From contig JAFLUE010000007.1 in the NCBI GenBank assembly GCA_022508945.1, positions 1 through 37,127 on the forward strand: DNA of 37,127 nt. Reading direction: 5' to 3'. Each line of letters starts with the position of its first letter. Positions within the stretch are counted from its first letter, which is position 1. Position numbers and translations under genes: made by a program. Source of the stretch: Oscillospiraceae bacterium (GTDB taxonomy: Bacteria > Bacillota > Clostridia > Oscillospirales > Ruminococcaceae). Below, in pieces: positions 26,740-36,386 of this stretch. A model generated the notes under the pieces. The model had not been told where the DNA came from, searched no databases, and saw nothing but the letters and a program-made list of their open reading frames with translations.

Positions 26740-28452
26740 TCATATTCCGAGAATTTTAGTGAATTCGCCTGACAGCTCCTTTTGTATTTCCACAGCGATA
26801 TCTCTTGCGGGAGCCTTTGTGGTGTAATAAACCTTGATTTTCGGCTCCGTACCCGAGGGTCTGATAATAATGCTTGCGTCGTCCTCAAGATAATAGGTGA
26901 TAACATCGGATTTCGGAAGCTTGATCTCGCTTGTTGTGCCGTCCGCTTCTTTACGAACGCTTGACTTGTAATCCGCCGTAGCCAATACCTTAAGTCCGCC
27001 GATGTTGCTTATTGACGAAGAGCGGAGGTTTGCCATGATCTCCTTCATCTTGGTCATTCCCGCTTCGCCCTCAAAGCCGAAATTCTCGACCTTGTTGAGG
27101 AATACTCCGTATTCGTCATAAAGGCGCTTTCTCGCTTCGATCATCGAGATCCCCTTTGAGCGGTAGAACGCCGCCATTTCGCAAATCAGCATGGAAGCAA
27201 CTACCGCGTCCTTATCGCGGACATATCCGCCCGCAAGATAGCCGTAGCTCTCCTCAAAACCGAAGATATAGCGATCTTCCTCGCCTGCCGCTTCAAGCAG
27301 CCCTACCTGCTCGCCGATGTATTTAAAGCCTGTGAGGACTTCTCTGAGTTCAACGCCATACTTTTTCGCAATCGCCTTTGTGATGTCGCTTGTAACGATC
27401 GTCTTTACCGCAACGGGATTTTTCGGCATTCTTCCAAGCTCTTTACGCTCTCTGCACACATACTCGAGCAGAAGCGCGCCCGTTTCGTTTCCTGTAAACA
27501 GCTCGTATCCGTCGCCGTCGGGAACGGCAATCCCCACGCGGTCACAGTCGGGGTCGGTAGCCAGCATAAGATCGGGCTTTTCCTTGTCGCAGAGCTTGAG
27601 TCCTACGGCAAGCGCCTCGCGTATCTCGGGATTCGGGAACGGGCAGGTCGGGAAGTTTCCGTCGGGATTTTCCTGCTCGGGAACGACAACAACGTTCGTA
27701 ACGCCGATCTCGGAAAGTATCCTTCTTACGGGCTTGTTTCCCGTACCGTTGAGCGGCGAATAAACGACCTTAAGTCCGCTCTTTGCCACAATGTCCATAT
27801 GGAGGCTCTGCTCCTTGACTTTTGCGATATAAGCGTCGATAACGCTGTCACCCATGTAGCTTACAGCTCCGCTTTCAACAGCCGCCTTGAAGTCCATGGA
27901 CTTAATGCCGCTGAAGGTATCGATGTTGTTTATTTTCGCGAGTACCGCGTCTGCCGCTTCGGACGTCATCTGACAGCCGTCCGCTCCGTAAACCTTATAG
28001 CCGTTGTATTTCGCGGGGTTGTGGGAAGCGGTAACAACGATTCCCGCGCCGCATTTAAGGTGGCGAACCGCCCACGAAAGCATGGGCGTCGGCATAAGCT
28101 CTTTATAAATATGTACTTTAATTCCGTTTGCCGCAAGGACCTCAGCCGCGCTTTCCGCGAAATATGTTGACTTTATGCGGCTGTCGTATGCTATAGCTAC
28201 GCTCTTTTCAATCCCGCTCGAAAGAATGTATTCCGCCAGACCCTGAGTTGCCTTTTTGACCGTATAAACATTCATGCGGTTTGTACCCGCGCCGATAACT
28301 CCGCGAAGTCCCGCGGTTCCGAATTCAAGCTCGCGGTAAAAGCGGTCGCTTATTTCCTCGGGCTTATCCTTGATCTGCTCAAGCTCGGTTTTAAGGTCGG
28401 GATCCTCAACTGCCTTTTCAAGCCAGAGCTTGTATTCTTTCTGAATATCCAT
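26740..28452 (-). CDS. Phospho-sugar mutase (phosphoglucomutase/phosphomannomutase family)
   Basis: FGTAGLRGVIGAGTNRMN, VTASHNPAKYNGYKVYG, DPDCDRVG, GFEESYGYLAG, RPSGTEPKIKVY. Confidence 0.95.
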   Translation of the reverse strand: MDIQKEYKLWLEKAVEDPDLKTELEQIKDKPEEISDRFYRELEFGTAGLRGVIGAGTNRMNVYTVKKATQGLAEYILSSGIEKSVAIAYDSRIKSTYFAESAAEVLAANGIKVHIYKELMPTPMLSWAVRHLKCGAGIVVTASHNPAKYNGYKVYGADGCQMTSEAADAVLAKINNIDTFSGIKSMDFKAAVESGAVSYMGDSVIDAYIAKVKEQSLHMDIVAKSGLKVVYSPLNGTGNKPVRRILSEIGVTNVVVVPEQENPDGNFPTCPFPNPEIREALAVGLKLCDKEKPDLMLATDPDCDRVGIAVPDGDGYELFTGNETGALLLEYVCRERKELGRMPKNPVAVKTIVTSDITKAIAKKYGVELREVLTGFKYIGEQVGLLEAAGEEDRYIFGFEESYGYLAGGYVRDKDAVVASMLICEMAAFYRSKGISMIEARKRLYDEYGVFLNKVENFGFEGEAGMTKMKEIMANLRSSSISNIGGLKVLATADYKSSVRKEADGTTSEIKLPKSDVITYYLEDDASIIIRPSGTEPKIKVYYTTKAPARDIAVEIQKELSGEFTKILGI

Positions 28453-28901
28453 TGAAATAGTCCTCCTTGAAACTGGAATTTTATAGTAGAATTATCCGAT
28501 AAAATTATAGCACAATTACAAAAAATTTTCAAGCGGGATTTTATATTTTTGTGAATTTTGCGTAAAAATACGTAAAATGGCTTTACGGCAGTAAATTTTT
28601 AGCTGTTCTATACGGATATTATTTGTATAAATCGCCGAACTTTGCTTTTTGAAAAGGATTTTTGTCGTCGAAAGTTGTATTTATTTACAGACGGGCAAAA
28701 GAGATTAAGAGTTTGCACACGGATATAATGTTGTTTCGGCGGATTTATCACATTGATACTACGTTGTGTCGGACGGATTTATTTAAAAATAATTTCAAAA
28801 TTCGCGAGATACTAAAATGCTGTTCCGGCGTATAACTAAATAAATTCGCGTCTGACCACTGTATGGTTTTAATTTATCCGTTTGAAGCCACAAAATGGCC
28901 G

Positions 28902-28984
28902 AGCGCGAAATTTCAAAAATCGGCAGACGCGGCGCAGCGCAGCTGAGCCGTGGCTGCCGGATAGCGCAGCGCGCCAAAGGCGCG
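28902..28984 (+). repeat. Dispersed intergenic repeat, copy B, with central hairpin
   Basis: AGCGCGAAATTTC (28902-28914) ... GATAGCGCAGCGCGCCAAAGGCGCG (28960-28984); centre CGGCAG..CTGCCG stem; whole unit further enclosed by GAAATTTCAAAA (28907-28918)/TTTTGAAATTTC (28993-29004). Confidence 0.75.
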
Positions 28985-29102
28985 GTGCGCGGTTTTGAAA
29001 TTTCTTTTTAAATCATCGGTCAAATACAACGTTACATCCGAGCAAAACATTACAGCCGAGAAAGAAATCCGCGGTTACTAATCTCTGAAGGGGGTTGAAT
29101 GT

Positions 29103-30113
29103 ATGCTTCCTCGTGAACGGATCGAACAGAACGAGCATTTGATTTTAAGCGAATTTGCCTGTAGGGCGGATATGTCAAAGGGGCGCGCGGTATATGAAAA
29201 GCCGTGTGAGCTGCGTACGGACTTCCAGCGTGACCGCGACAGAATTATCCACTGTAATTCGTTTCGCAGGCTAAAGCATAAAACGCAGGTCTTTCTTGTC
29301 CCTCTCGGCGACCATTATCGCACTCGGCTCACCCATACCCTCGAGGTAAGCCAGATCTCCCGCACAGTCGCGAGAGCGCTCGGCTTAAACGAGGACCTTA
29401 CGGAGGCGATCGCTCTCGGGCATGATCTGGGGCATACTCCGTTCGGTCACGACGGAGAGAGAATGCTCGGCACTCTTGTAAGCGGAGGCTTTCGTCATAA
29501 TCTTCAGGGCAGGCGTGTTTGTGAGAAGATCGAAAAGGACGGAAGGGGACTTAATCTTACTTATGAGGTCCTTGACGGAATTTGCGGACATACGGGAGAT
29601 AAGCTTCCCGAAACGCGCGAGGGAATGGTCGTTCGCTACTGTGACAAAATTGCTTACATAAACCACGATATCGAGGACGCTGTCCGCGGCGGAGTCATCA
29701 CCCAGGATATGCTTCCGGATTTTCCGGTAAAGGTTCTCGGAAAAACAAAATCCGCGCGTATTGCGAGTCTTGTGAACAGCCTTGTGAAAAACAGCGGCGC
29801 GGAAATAAAAATGGATTTTACCACGCAGAAGGCTCACGACGAGCTTCGCGAGTTTATGTTTGAAAAGGTATACCGCGCGTCTAAAACCGTTTCGGAAAAG
29901 GACAAGGCGTCGTATATAGTAGAGTATTTGTTTAAGTATTTTTTCAATAATAAGGACAAGCTTCCGAGGCTTTATCTCGATATATCCGAGCGCGACGGTC
30001 TTGAAACGGCGGTTTCGGATTTTATCAGTGGAATGACGGACGAGTATGCCATCGATTATTTTACGGCGCTTTGTGTTCCGAAAAGCTGGAAGAGCGGATA
30101 TATAGGAAACTGA
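29103..30113 (+). CDS. dgt: Deoxyguanosinetriphosphate triphosphohydrolase-like HD protein
   Basis: FRRLKHKTQVFLVPLGDHYRTRLTHTLEVSQISRTVARALGLNEDLTEAIALGHDLGHTPFGHDGE. Confidence 0.93.
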   Translation: MLPRERIEQNEHLILSEFACRADMSKGRAVYEKPCELRTDFQRDRDRIIHCNSFRRLKHKTQVFLVPLGDHYRTRLTHTLEVSQISRTVARALGLNEDLTEAIALGHDLGHTPFGHDGERMLGTLVSGGFRHNLQGRRVCEKIEKDGRGLNLTYEVLDGICGHTGDKLPETREGMVVRYCDKIAYINHDIEDAVRGGVITQDMLPDFPVKVLGKTKSARIASLVNSLVKNSGAEIKMDFTTQKAHDELREFMFEKVYRASKTVSEKDKASYIVEYLFKYFFNNKDKLPRLYLDISERDGLETAVSDFISGMTDEYAIDYFTALCVPKSWKSGYIGN

Positions 30114-30156
30114 GCCGAAGCTTTGCGCCCGCGCGCCGAGGCTTTGGCAGAGCGGG

Positions 30157-32139
30157 GTGTTTAAAACGGCAATTTCACCTGAATTTCAAGCGTTTCTGGA
30201 CGAGCTATGCAGAAACAGCGACATTTCTTCCGTCGCGGCCGAGCGCGGGATAAGCGTAAGGCGCTCGGGAAACAATTATTCATGCTGTTGTCCGTTTCAC
30301 GCGGAAAAAACACCGTCCTGCCATCTTTATACAGAGGATAACCATTTCCACTGCTTCGGCTGCGGAGCGCACGGAAGTGTCATAAAATTTGTCATGCAGG
30401 CGGAAAATACGGACTTTATGAATGCCGTGGAGATCCTGTCGAGCCGTGCGGGAATGACTGTTCCGCGCGGAAACGGCGGCGGAAAATACAAGCCGAAGGC
30501 TAAATATAACAGCTCCAATAATTACAGCCGAAGTTATCCGTCAGCCCCCGCTTCCGGCAGCGCAAGTCCGTCAGTCCCCGCGAATTCCGCAGAACCCGCA
30601 AACAGAGCTGCGGAATATTCGGGTCCCGATGAACCCCCGCCAATGACGCAGGAAGAATATTATACGTCTTATGATGACGGATATTCGAGGAAAAAGCGCA
30701 TTTACGAGATGAATCAACAGGCGGGCAGCTTCTTTCACAAACAGCTTTTTTCTCCCGAAGGAAAAGCGGGTCTGGATTATTTTACGGAGCGCGGACTTTC
30801 GGTTGAGACCATAAGGCGGTTCGGACTCGGATATGCGGCAGATGATTATCATAAGCTTCATTATTATATGAGGAGCCTCGGATATTCCGACGCGGAGCTT
30901 AAAGAAGCCGCGCTTATCAATACACGAAACGGAAAAGAGTTTTACGACAAATTCAGAAACCGCGTTATGTTTCCCGTGTTTGACGAACAGCGGCGCGTTA
31001 TCGCGTTTGGCGGAAGACGTATTGACGGCGGCAAAGAAATGAAGTATATCAATTCCGACGAAACGCCCGTTTTTCAGAAGCGCAGAACACTGTTCGCGCT
31101 GAATTACGCGAAAAAATCCAAGGCGGACTATTTCATAGTCTGCGAGGGGTATATGGACGTTATAGCCATGCACCAGGCGGGCTTTGACAGCGCGGTGGCT
31201 TCGCTCGGAACTGCGATAACCTCCGAGCAGGCGGAGCTGCTTTCAAAAAGAGGAAAGACAAAGGTCGTGCTTTCCTACGATTCGGACGCGCCGGGTCAGA
31301 AGGCTACTTCAAAGGCGATAGGGCTTTTTATGCAGACGTCGGTCGAAAAGGTGAGCGTTCTGAAAATATCGGGAGCAAAAGACCCCGATGAATTTATAAA
31401 GAATTATGGCGCGGAGCCGTTCAAAATGCTTATTGAAAATTCAACGGGAGCGGTAGCGTTTGAAATGGAGCGTCTGTCGGAGGGGCTTGATATGAACAGT
31501 CCCGATGACAAAAACGTTTTTATCAGGCGCTCCGTGAGGTTTATGTCTGAAATAGCGGATCCGGCGTTTCGGGAGCTTTGTGCGGAAAAAACGGCGGAGC
31601 TTGGAAATGTTTCAAAAAAATCGGTTTTGGACGGTGTGAACGACCTTGTTTCGCGGAAGGCTCCGTACGCGAAAATGAAGTCTGCGGAGACGAGGGCTGA
31701 CACGGGATATGGCGCGGAGGAATACGGCGGATATGACGGGGATATCGAACGCGGATATAATGACCTCAAAGGCAAGGAGAACGCCGAAGACGCGGTTTTG
31801 TCATATTTGTTTCACAACCCCGATGATATCCGAAAAATCGAAGAACGGCTTCCGGACGGATTGGTCACGGAGTTTGGAGATAAAGCATACAGGCTTTTGC
31901 TTGAAAAGATCCGCGAAAGTCATGGAGAATGCGAAATTTCGTGGCTCAATGAGAAATTTCCCGAAAAAATGGGCAGAATAACGGAAATCGCAAACGATAC
32001 GATCTACGCCTACAGCGAGGAATGTTTTCTCGAAGCAGCGGGGAAGCTTTCGGAGATAAAGCGCAGCTCCGAAAGCGTCTGTACATTTGCGGAGCTTGGC
32101 GATTATATACAGTATAAACAAGAAAAAGGAGAGAGTTGA
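30157..32139 (+). CDS. dnaG: DNA primase
   Basis: Zn finger [75 protein letters not shown] start. Confidence 0.95.
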   Translation: MFKTAISPEFQAFLDELCRNSDISSVAAERGISVRRSGNNYSCCCPFHAEKTPSCHLYTEDNHFHCFGCGAHGSVIKFVMQAENTDFMNAVEILSSRAGMTVPRGNGGGKYKPKAKYNSSNNYSRSYPSAPASGSASPSVPANSAEPANRAAEYSGPDEPPPMTQEEYYTSYDDGYSRKKRIYEMNQQAGSFFHKQLFSPEGKAGLDYFTERGLSVETIRRFGLGYAADDYHKLHYYMRSLGYSDAELKEAALINTRNGKEFYDKFRNRVMFPVFDEQRRVIAFGGRRIDGGKEMKYINSDETPVFQKRRTLFALNYAKKSKADYFIVCEGYMDVIAMHQAGFDSAVASLGTAITSEQAELLSKRGKTKVVLSYDSDAPGQKATSKAIGLFMQTSVEKVSVLKISGAKDPDEFIKNYGAEPFKMLIENSTGAVAFEMERLSEGLDMNSPDDKNVFIRRSVRFMSEIADPAFRELCAEKTAELGNVSKKSVLDGVNDLVSRKAPYAKMKSAETRADTGYGAEEYGGYDGDIERGYNDLKGKENAEDAVLSYLFHNPDDIRKIEERLPDGLVTEFGDKAYRLLLEKIRESHGECEISWLNEKFPEKMGRITEIANDTIYAYSEECFLEAAGKLSEIKRSSESVCTFAELGDYIQYKQEKGES

Positions 32140-32144
32140 TAGAT

Positions 32145-33236
32145 ATGTCTGAAAATTTAAGAGGAGAAAATCTGCTCGAAGAGCTTTTTAAGCAGGGAAA
32201 GAAAAAGGGCTTTCTTACTGCGAGGGAGATAACGGACGCTCTCGAAGAGCTTAACTTTGACGCGAATCAGATAAACCGTATTTTTGACAAGATCGCGTCA
32301 ATGGATATAAAAATCGTTGATAACTTTGATGTTGATACGGATTTTGATATCGATAATATTTTCGATTACGGCGAAAGAGATTTTGATAATCCCGAAGCGG
32401 ATATAGTTACGGCGGACGACTCCGTAAAGCAGTATCTTAAGGAGATAGGCAGAATACCGCTTCTTTCGACCGAAGAGGAGATCGATCTTGCCGCGAGAAT
32501 GGCGGCGGGCGACGATACCGCGAAAACAAGACTTCAGGAAGCAAATCTGCGGCTGGTAGTAAGTATAGCGAAAAAGTACGTCCGCAGGGGAATGCAGTTT
32601 CTCGATCTTATCCAGGAGGGAAATGTGGGCTTGCTTAAGGCTGTCGAAAAGTTTGACTATACAAAGGGCTTCAAGTTTTCGACATACGCGACCTGGTGGA
32701 TAAGACAGGCAATAACCAGAGCCATCGCCGACCAGGCGAGAACCATTCGTATCCCTGTCCATATGGTTGAAACGATTTCGAGAGTAAAAAAAGCGGAAAC
32801 ATATTTGCTGCATGAAAACGGAAGCGAGCCTACCGAGGACGAGATCGCAGAGTATCTCGGAATGTCTACCGAGAAGGTCCGCGAGATAATCCGCCTCGCA
32901 CAGGATCCCGTGTCGCTCGAAACACCTATCGGCGAGGAAGAGGACAGCCACCTCGGAGATTTTATCCCCGACGATGACGCTCCCGCGCCTGCCGACGAGG
33001 CTTGTAACAGTATGCTTAAGCAGATGCTGAGCGATGTTCTGGATACGCTTTCGGACAGAGAGAAACGCGTTATCATAATGCGCTTTGGACTTATTGACGG
33101 GAGAGCGAGAACGCTTGAAGAAGTCGGACAGGAGTTTCAGGTCACGCGCGAGCGCATAAGACAGATCGAAACAAAGGCGCTCAGAAAGCTCCGCCACCCT
33201 ACTCGAAGCAGAAAGCTGAGAGATTTTTTGGAATAA
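32145..33236 (+). CDS. rpoD: RNA polymerase primary sigma factor (RpoD/SigA)
   Basis: Region 1.1-like N-terminus, [36 protein letters not shown]-type region 2/3, [42 protein letters not shown]. Confidence 0.95.
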   Translation: MSENLRGENLLEELFKQGKKKGFLTAREITDALEELNFDANQINRIFDKIASMDIKIVDNFDVDTDFDIDNIFDYGERDFDNPEADIVTADDSVKQYLKEIGRIPLLSTEEEIDLAARMAAGDDTAKTRLQEANLRLVVSIAKKYVRRGMQFLDLIQEGNVGLLKAVEKFDYTKGFKFSTYATWWIRQAITRAIADQARTIRIPVHMVETISRVKKAETYLLHENGSEPTEDEIAEYLGMSTEKVREIIRLAQDPVSLETPIGEEEDSHLGDFIPDDDAPAPADEACNSMLKQMLSDVLDTLSDREKRVIIMRFGLIDGRARTLEEVGQEFQVTRERIRQIETKALRKLRHPTRSRKLRDFLE

Positions 33237-33322
33237 AGGGCTGCTTACATAAGACATATAAGCGGCATATTTGCTGTGAGAATTTTCACGGATATGCCCG
33301 AAGAATAAAAAGGATAAAATAA

Positions 33323-34375
33323 ATGAACAATACAGAAAAGATTTTAAGCGAGCTTGTTGAAAAAGCAAAGCAAACAGGAACTCTCAGCGCAAAAGAGCTG
33401 TATAATTTAATAGATGAGATCGACTTGGATATAGACAAGCTCAATGATTATCTCGAGCAAAACAATATAAAGCTTATCGACGATTTTATCGTTGAGGATG
33501 ATCTTGAAGACGGACTGAGCTATGATGAAAACGATCAGAGCGGAGCGGTCCTTGACGATCCCGTCAAGATCCACCTCAGAGAGATCGGACGCATACCGCT
33601 TCTTACAGCCGAGGAAGAAATAGAGCTTGCCCGAGAGATAGCGGATGGAAGCGAGGAAGCCCGAAACAAGCTTATTGTCGCGAATATGAGGCTTGTGGTA
33701 AGTATAGCGAAGCATTATGTGGGCCGCGGAATGCCGCTTCTCGATCTTATACAGGAGGGCTACAGCGGGCTTATAAAGGCTGTCGAAAAATTCGATCATA
33801 CAAAGGGCTATAAGTTTTCGACCTATGCGACTTGGTGGATAAGACAGGCAATAACAAGAGCCATAGCAGACCAGGCAAGGACGATACGTATTCCCGTGCA
33901 TATGGTCGAAACAATTTCCCGCGTAAAGAAAACACAGAACGCGCTGCTTCATAAAAACGGACGCGAGCCTACGACGGCTGAGATCGCGGAGGAGCTTAAA
34001 ATGACATCGGACAAGGTAAGAGAGGTCATGCGTATCTCTCAGGAGCCGGTGTCGCTTGAAGCGCCGGTGGGAGAAGAAGAGGACAGCTTTTTGGGAGATT
34101 TTATACCGGACGAGGACGCTCCGACGCCGGTAGATACGGCGATGAAATCCGTATTCAAGGACGAGCTGAACAAGGCTCTGGACACTCTCCCCGAGCGCGA
34201 GCGCGAGGTTCTGAAGTTCCGTTATGGAGTCGGTTATGACCGCTCGCATACTCTCGAGGAAGTCGGAAGACAGTTTAAAGTGACTCGCGAAAGGATCCGC
34301 CAGATCGAAGCAAAGGCGCTTAGAAAACTCCGCACCCAGGGAAAAAGCAAGGGTCTGAAGGTCTTTCTTGATTGA
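33323..34375 (+). CDS. Second RpoD-like sigma factor (tandem paralogue)
   Basis: Full sigma-70 regions 1.2-4.2, nearly identical region 2.3-3.0 to the upstream gene; region 4.2 [43 protein letters not shown]. Confidence 0.93.
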   Translation: MNNTEKILSELVEKAKQTGTLSAKELYNLIDEIDLDIDKLNDYLEQNNIKLIDDFIVEDDLEDGLSYDENDQSGAVLDDPVKIHLREIGRIPLLTAEEEIELAREIADGSEEARNKLIVANMRLVVSIAKHYVGRGMPLLDLIQEGYSGLIKAVEKFDHTKGYKFSTYATWWIRQAITRAIADQARTIRIPVHMVETISRVKKTQNALLHKNGREPTTAEIAEELKMTSDKVREVMRISQEPVSLEAPVGEEEDSFLGDFIPDEDAPTPVDTAMKSVFKDELNKALDTLPEREREVLKFRYGVGYDRSHTLEEVGRQFKVTRERIRQIEAKALRKLRTQGKSKGLKVFLD

Positions 34376-34609
34376 ATGATATTCAATAAATGTGATTTTA
34401 ACTTTGGCTGTCAATTTCCGATTGTCAACCTCAATTGAGTTAAATGAAGCTGTTTATTAGGCTATTTATCCATAATTTCCAATAATTGTTTTTTAAATTT
34501 ATAAAAAATGACTATTGAAATTGACGGCAATATGTGTTATACTAACGAATGTGAAGACAAAAATTTTTTCAGAAAGCAGTAGTTACAAAGTATAAGGAGG
34601 ATATATTAT

Positions 34610-35191
34610 ATGAATAACTCAGAACTTTCAAAAAAGATCGAGGGCTATTTAAAGTCTGCTGCAGCAAAGGCAAAGAAGTTTGAAGATCTTGTTGCGGTAA
34701 CTATTTCTTTAATTTCCGAGAATAATGAAGATTTGTACGTAGAAGTAAAGGACGGCAAGATAACCGTTGCTCCTTATCATTATGATGATTTTGGCTGCGC
34801 TATCCAGGGGGCTCCCGAGAACATCGACAGGGTTTTCTCCGGCGCGGTTTCTTTTGACAAGGCTCTCTCTGATGGGCTTGTAAATGTTGTTGCAGGTGAT
34901 GAAGCTAAGTTCAAGGCTCTTGAGGTGCTTGTTCCTTCCAAGAAGGCTCCTGCTAAGACTGCTGCTAAAGCTCCCGCCAAGAAGGCTTGCGCGTCTAAGT
35001 CTTGTGCAGCAAAGCCCGCGAAGGCTGCTCCTGCTCCTGCGAAGGCTGCTGAGGCTGCCGCAAAGCCCGCGGAAAAGCCTGCTGCTCCTGTAAAGGCTGC
35101 TTCTGCTCCCGCTAAGACAGCGACGGCGGCTGCTGCGCCGAAGCCTGCTGCTGCGGACACGGCGAAGAAGGCTCCCGCAAAGAAAAAGTAA
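34610..35191 (+). CDS. SCP2-like domain protein with Lys/Ala/Pro-rich histone-H1-like C-terminal tail
   Basis: RBS AAGGAGG; N-terminal DLYVEVKDGKITVAPYHYDDFGCAIQGAPENIDRVFSGAVSFDKALSDGLVNVVAGDEAKFKALEVL followed by repeated PAKKA/PAKAA units. Confidence 0.75.
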   Translation: MNNSELSKKIEGYLKSAAAKAKKFEDLVAVTISLISENNEDLYVEVKDGKITVAPYHYDDFGCAIQGAPENIDRVFSGAVSFDKALSDGLVNVVAGDEAKFKALEVLVPSKKAPAKTAAKAPAKKACASKSCAAKPAKAAPAPAKAAEAAAKPAEKPAAPVKAASAPAKTATAAAAPKPAAADTAKKAPAKKK

Positions 35192-35273
35192 ATTGTTTCT
35201 GATATTGAAATGCTCCCGTGTTAATTCGCGGGAGCTTATTTCAATGATCTTACAGAGGATCAAAAATCGCTCT

Positions 35274-35347
35274 GCGGATATAGTTTATCGGTAAAACATC
35301 AGCTTCCCAAGCTGAGGTGGTGGGTTCGACTCCCATTATCCGCTCCA
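35274..35347 (+). tRNA. tRNA-Gly(CCC), CCA encoded
   Basis: GCGGATA acceptor / TATCCGC-T-CCA; anticodon loop TTCCCAA on a TCAGC/GCTGA stem; GGTTCGACT T-loop; 74 nt. Confidence 0.92.
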
Positions 35348-35352
35348 AATCG

Positions 35353-35398
35353 AAAACCCCATTTAAACCGCGTTACAATACGATTTAAATGGGGTTTT
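35353..35398 (+). terminator. Rho-independent terminator after tRNA-Gly
   Basis: AAAACCCCATTTAAA / TTTAAATGGGGTTTT perfect 15-bp stem. Confidence 0.7.
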
Positions 35399-35607
35399 GT
35401 TTATATAAAATTAGTTTGAAAAATACGTAAAAACTTAAAAATTTCACAGATATTTAATAAAATGTCAGTCAAAAAGCAGTCAAATGCAGAGAAGCAAAAA
35501 ATAAGGCAGAGGCTAAACCCAAACAACAGCCATGGTTGTTCACGTCTGCGTCTCTTGGAAACCAGTGCAGATAAAAGCGGTTTGATATTGATAATAAGTG
35601 CTAAAAA

Positions 35608-35631
35608 CGCGGCAGCTTAAATGCTGCCGCG
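35608..35631 (-). terminator. Rho-independent terminator of the ABC ATPase gene
   Basis: CGCGGCAGC-TTAAAT-GCTGCCGCG, AAAAA on + = T-tract on -. Confidence 0.8.
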
Positions 35632-35637
35632 AATTAT

Positions 35638-36276
35638 TTATCTTATTTTTACAAGCTTTCCCTTGTCCATCTTGCAGACCGTATCGCACAGCACATCAAT
35701 GTCCTCCGTGCTGTGTGAGGCTATCAGGATCGTTTTGCCCTGCGCTTTCAGGTCAAGCAGATACTGCCCCATATCCTTTACGCCGTTCTTGTCAAGACCG
35801 TTCATCGGCTCGTCGAGTATCAGCATCTCGGGATCTTCCATGATCGCCTGTGCAAGCCCTAAACGTCGGCGCATATCGAGAGAATATTTCCCGACATGCT
35901 GCTTGTCGTCGGGGTTTAGACCGACGCTTTTTATCGCGTTTTTGATCTCGTCCTTGCCTATTTTATTTGAGATATTCGCGAGTAATTTCAAGTTATTAAA
36001 CCCCGAATAATTCGGCAGAAAACCGGGCGTTTCGATGATTACGCCGATGTTTGTCGGAATGTCGATGTCTTTGCCGATTATTTTGCCATTAACGCGTATC
36101 TCGCCTATTTTGTACGGCACTATCCCGCAGATGCATTTTATCAGCATCGTTTTTCCCGAGCCGTTTTGCCCGATAAGACCGTGAACCTTTCCTTTCTCAA
36201 AATCCATCGATATATTATCAAGCACGGTCGCTTCTTTGAATTTTTTCGTGAGGTTTTTTACGGTAATTGCATTCAT
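35638..36276 (-). CDS. ABC transporter ATP-binding protein (antibiotic/lantibiotic-efflux type), signature motif altered
   Basis: Walker A GQNGSGKT, Walker B MLILDEP, H-loop ASHS; signature YSLDMRRRLG. Confidence 0.9.
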   Translation of the reverse strand: MNAITVKNLTKKFKEATVLDNISMDFEKGKVHGLIGQNGSGKTMLIKCICGIVPYKIGEIRVNGKIIGKDIDIPTNIGVIIETPGFLPNYSGFNNLKLLANISNKIGKDEIKNAIKSVGLNPDDKQHVGKYSLDMRRRLGLAQAIMEDPEMLILDEPMNGLDKNGVKDMGQYLLDLKAQGKTILIASHSTEDIDVLCDTVCKMDKGKLVKIR

Positions 36277-36386
36277 TTCGACCTCCTTTCACAGAAGTAA
36301 ATCCCTGATCCACCGCATCTCGACATTGACCAACATATAAATCAACAGTGAGCATTTTGGGGATTTGCCTATGAAAACTGTAAAAG

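Noticed and set aside
32298-34414. Long antisense ORFs (356 aa and 335 aa) opposite the two sigma factor genes
   Set aside because: They mirror highly conserved sense genes; their similarity to each other follows from the sense paralogy, and they lack RBS or domain support.
34965-35190. Treating the repetitive Ala/Lys DNA at the end of the SCP2-like gene as a DNA repeat element
   Set aside because: The periodicity follows codons for PAKKA/PAKAA in an open frame with RBS and terminator, so it is protein low complexity and not a separate DNA repeat.
35462-35620. 53-codon ORF MSVKKQSNAEKQKIRQRLNPNNSHGCSRLRLLETSADKSGLILIISAKNAAA
   Set aside because: No RBS, and its end overlaps the ABC gene terminator; could be a mobile-element scar but not supportable as a gene.
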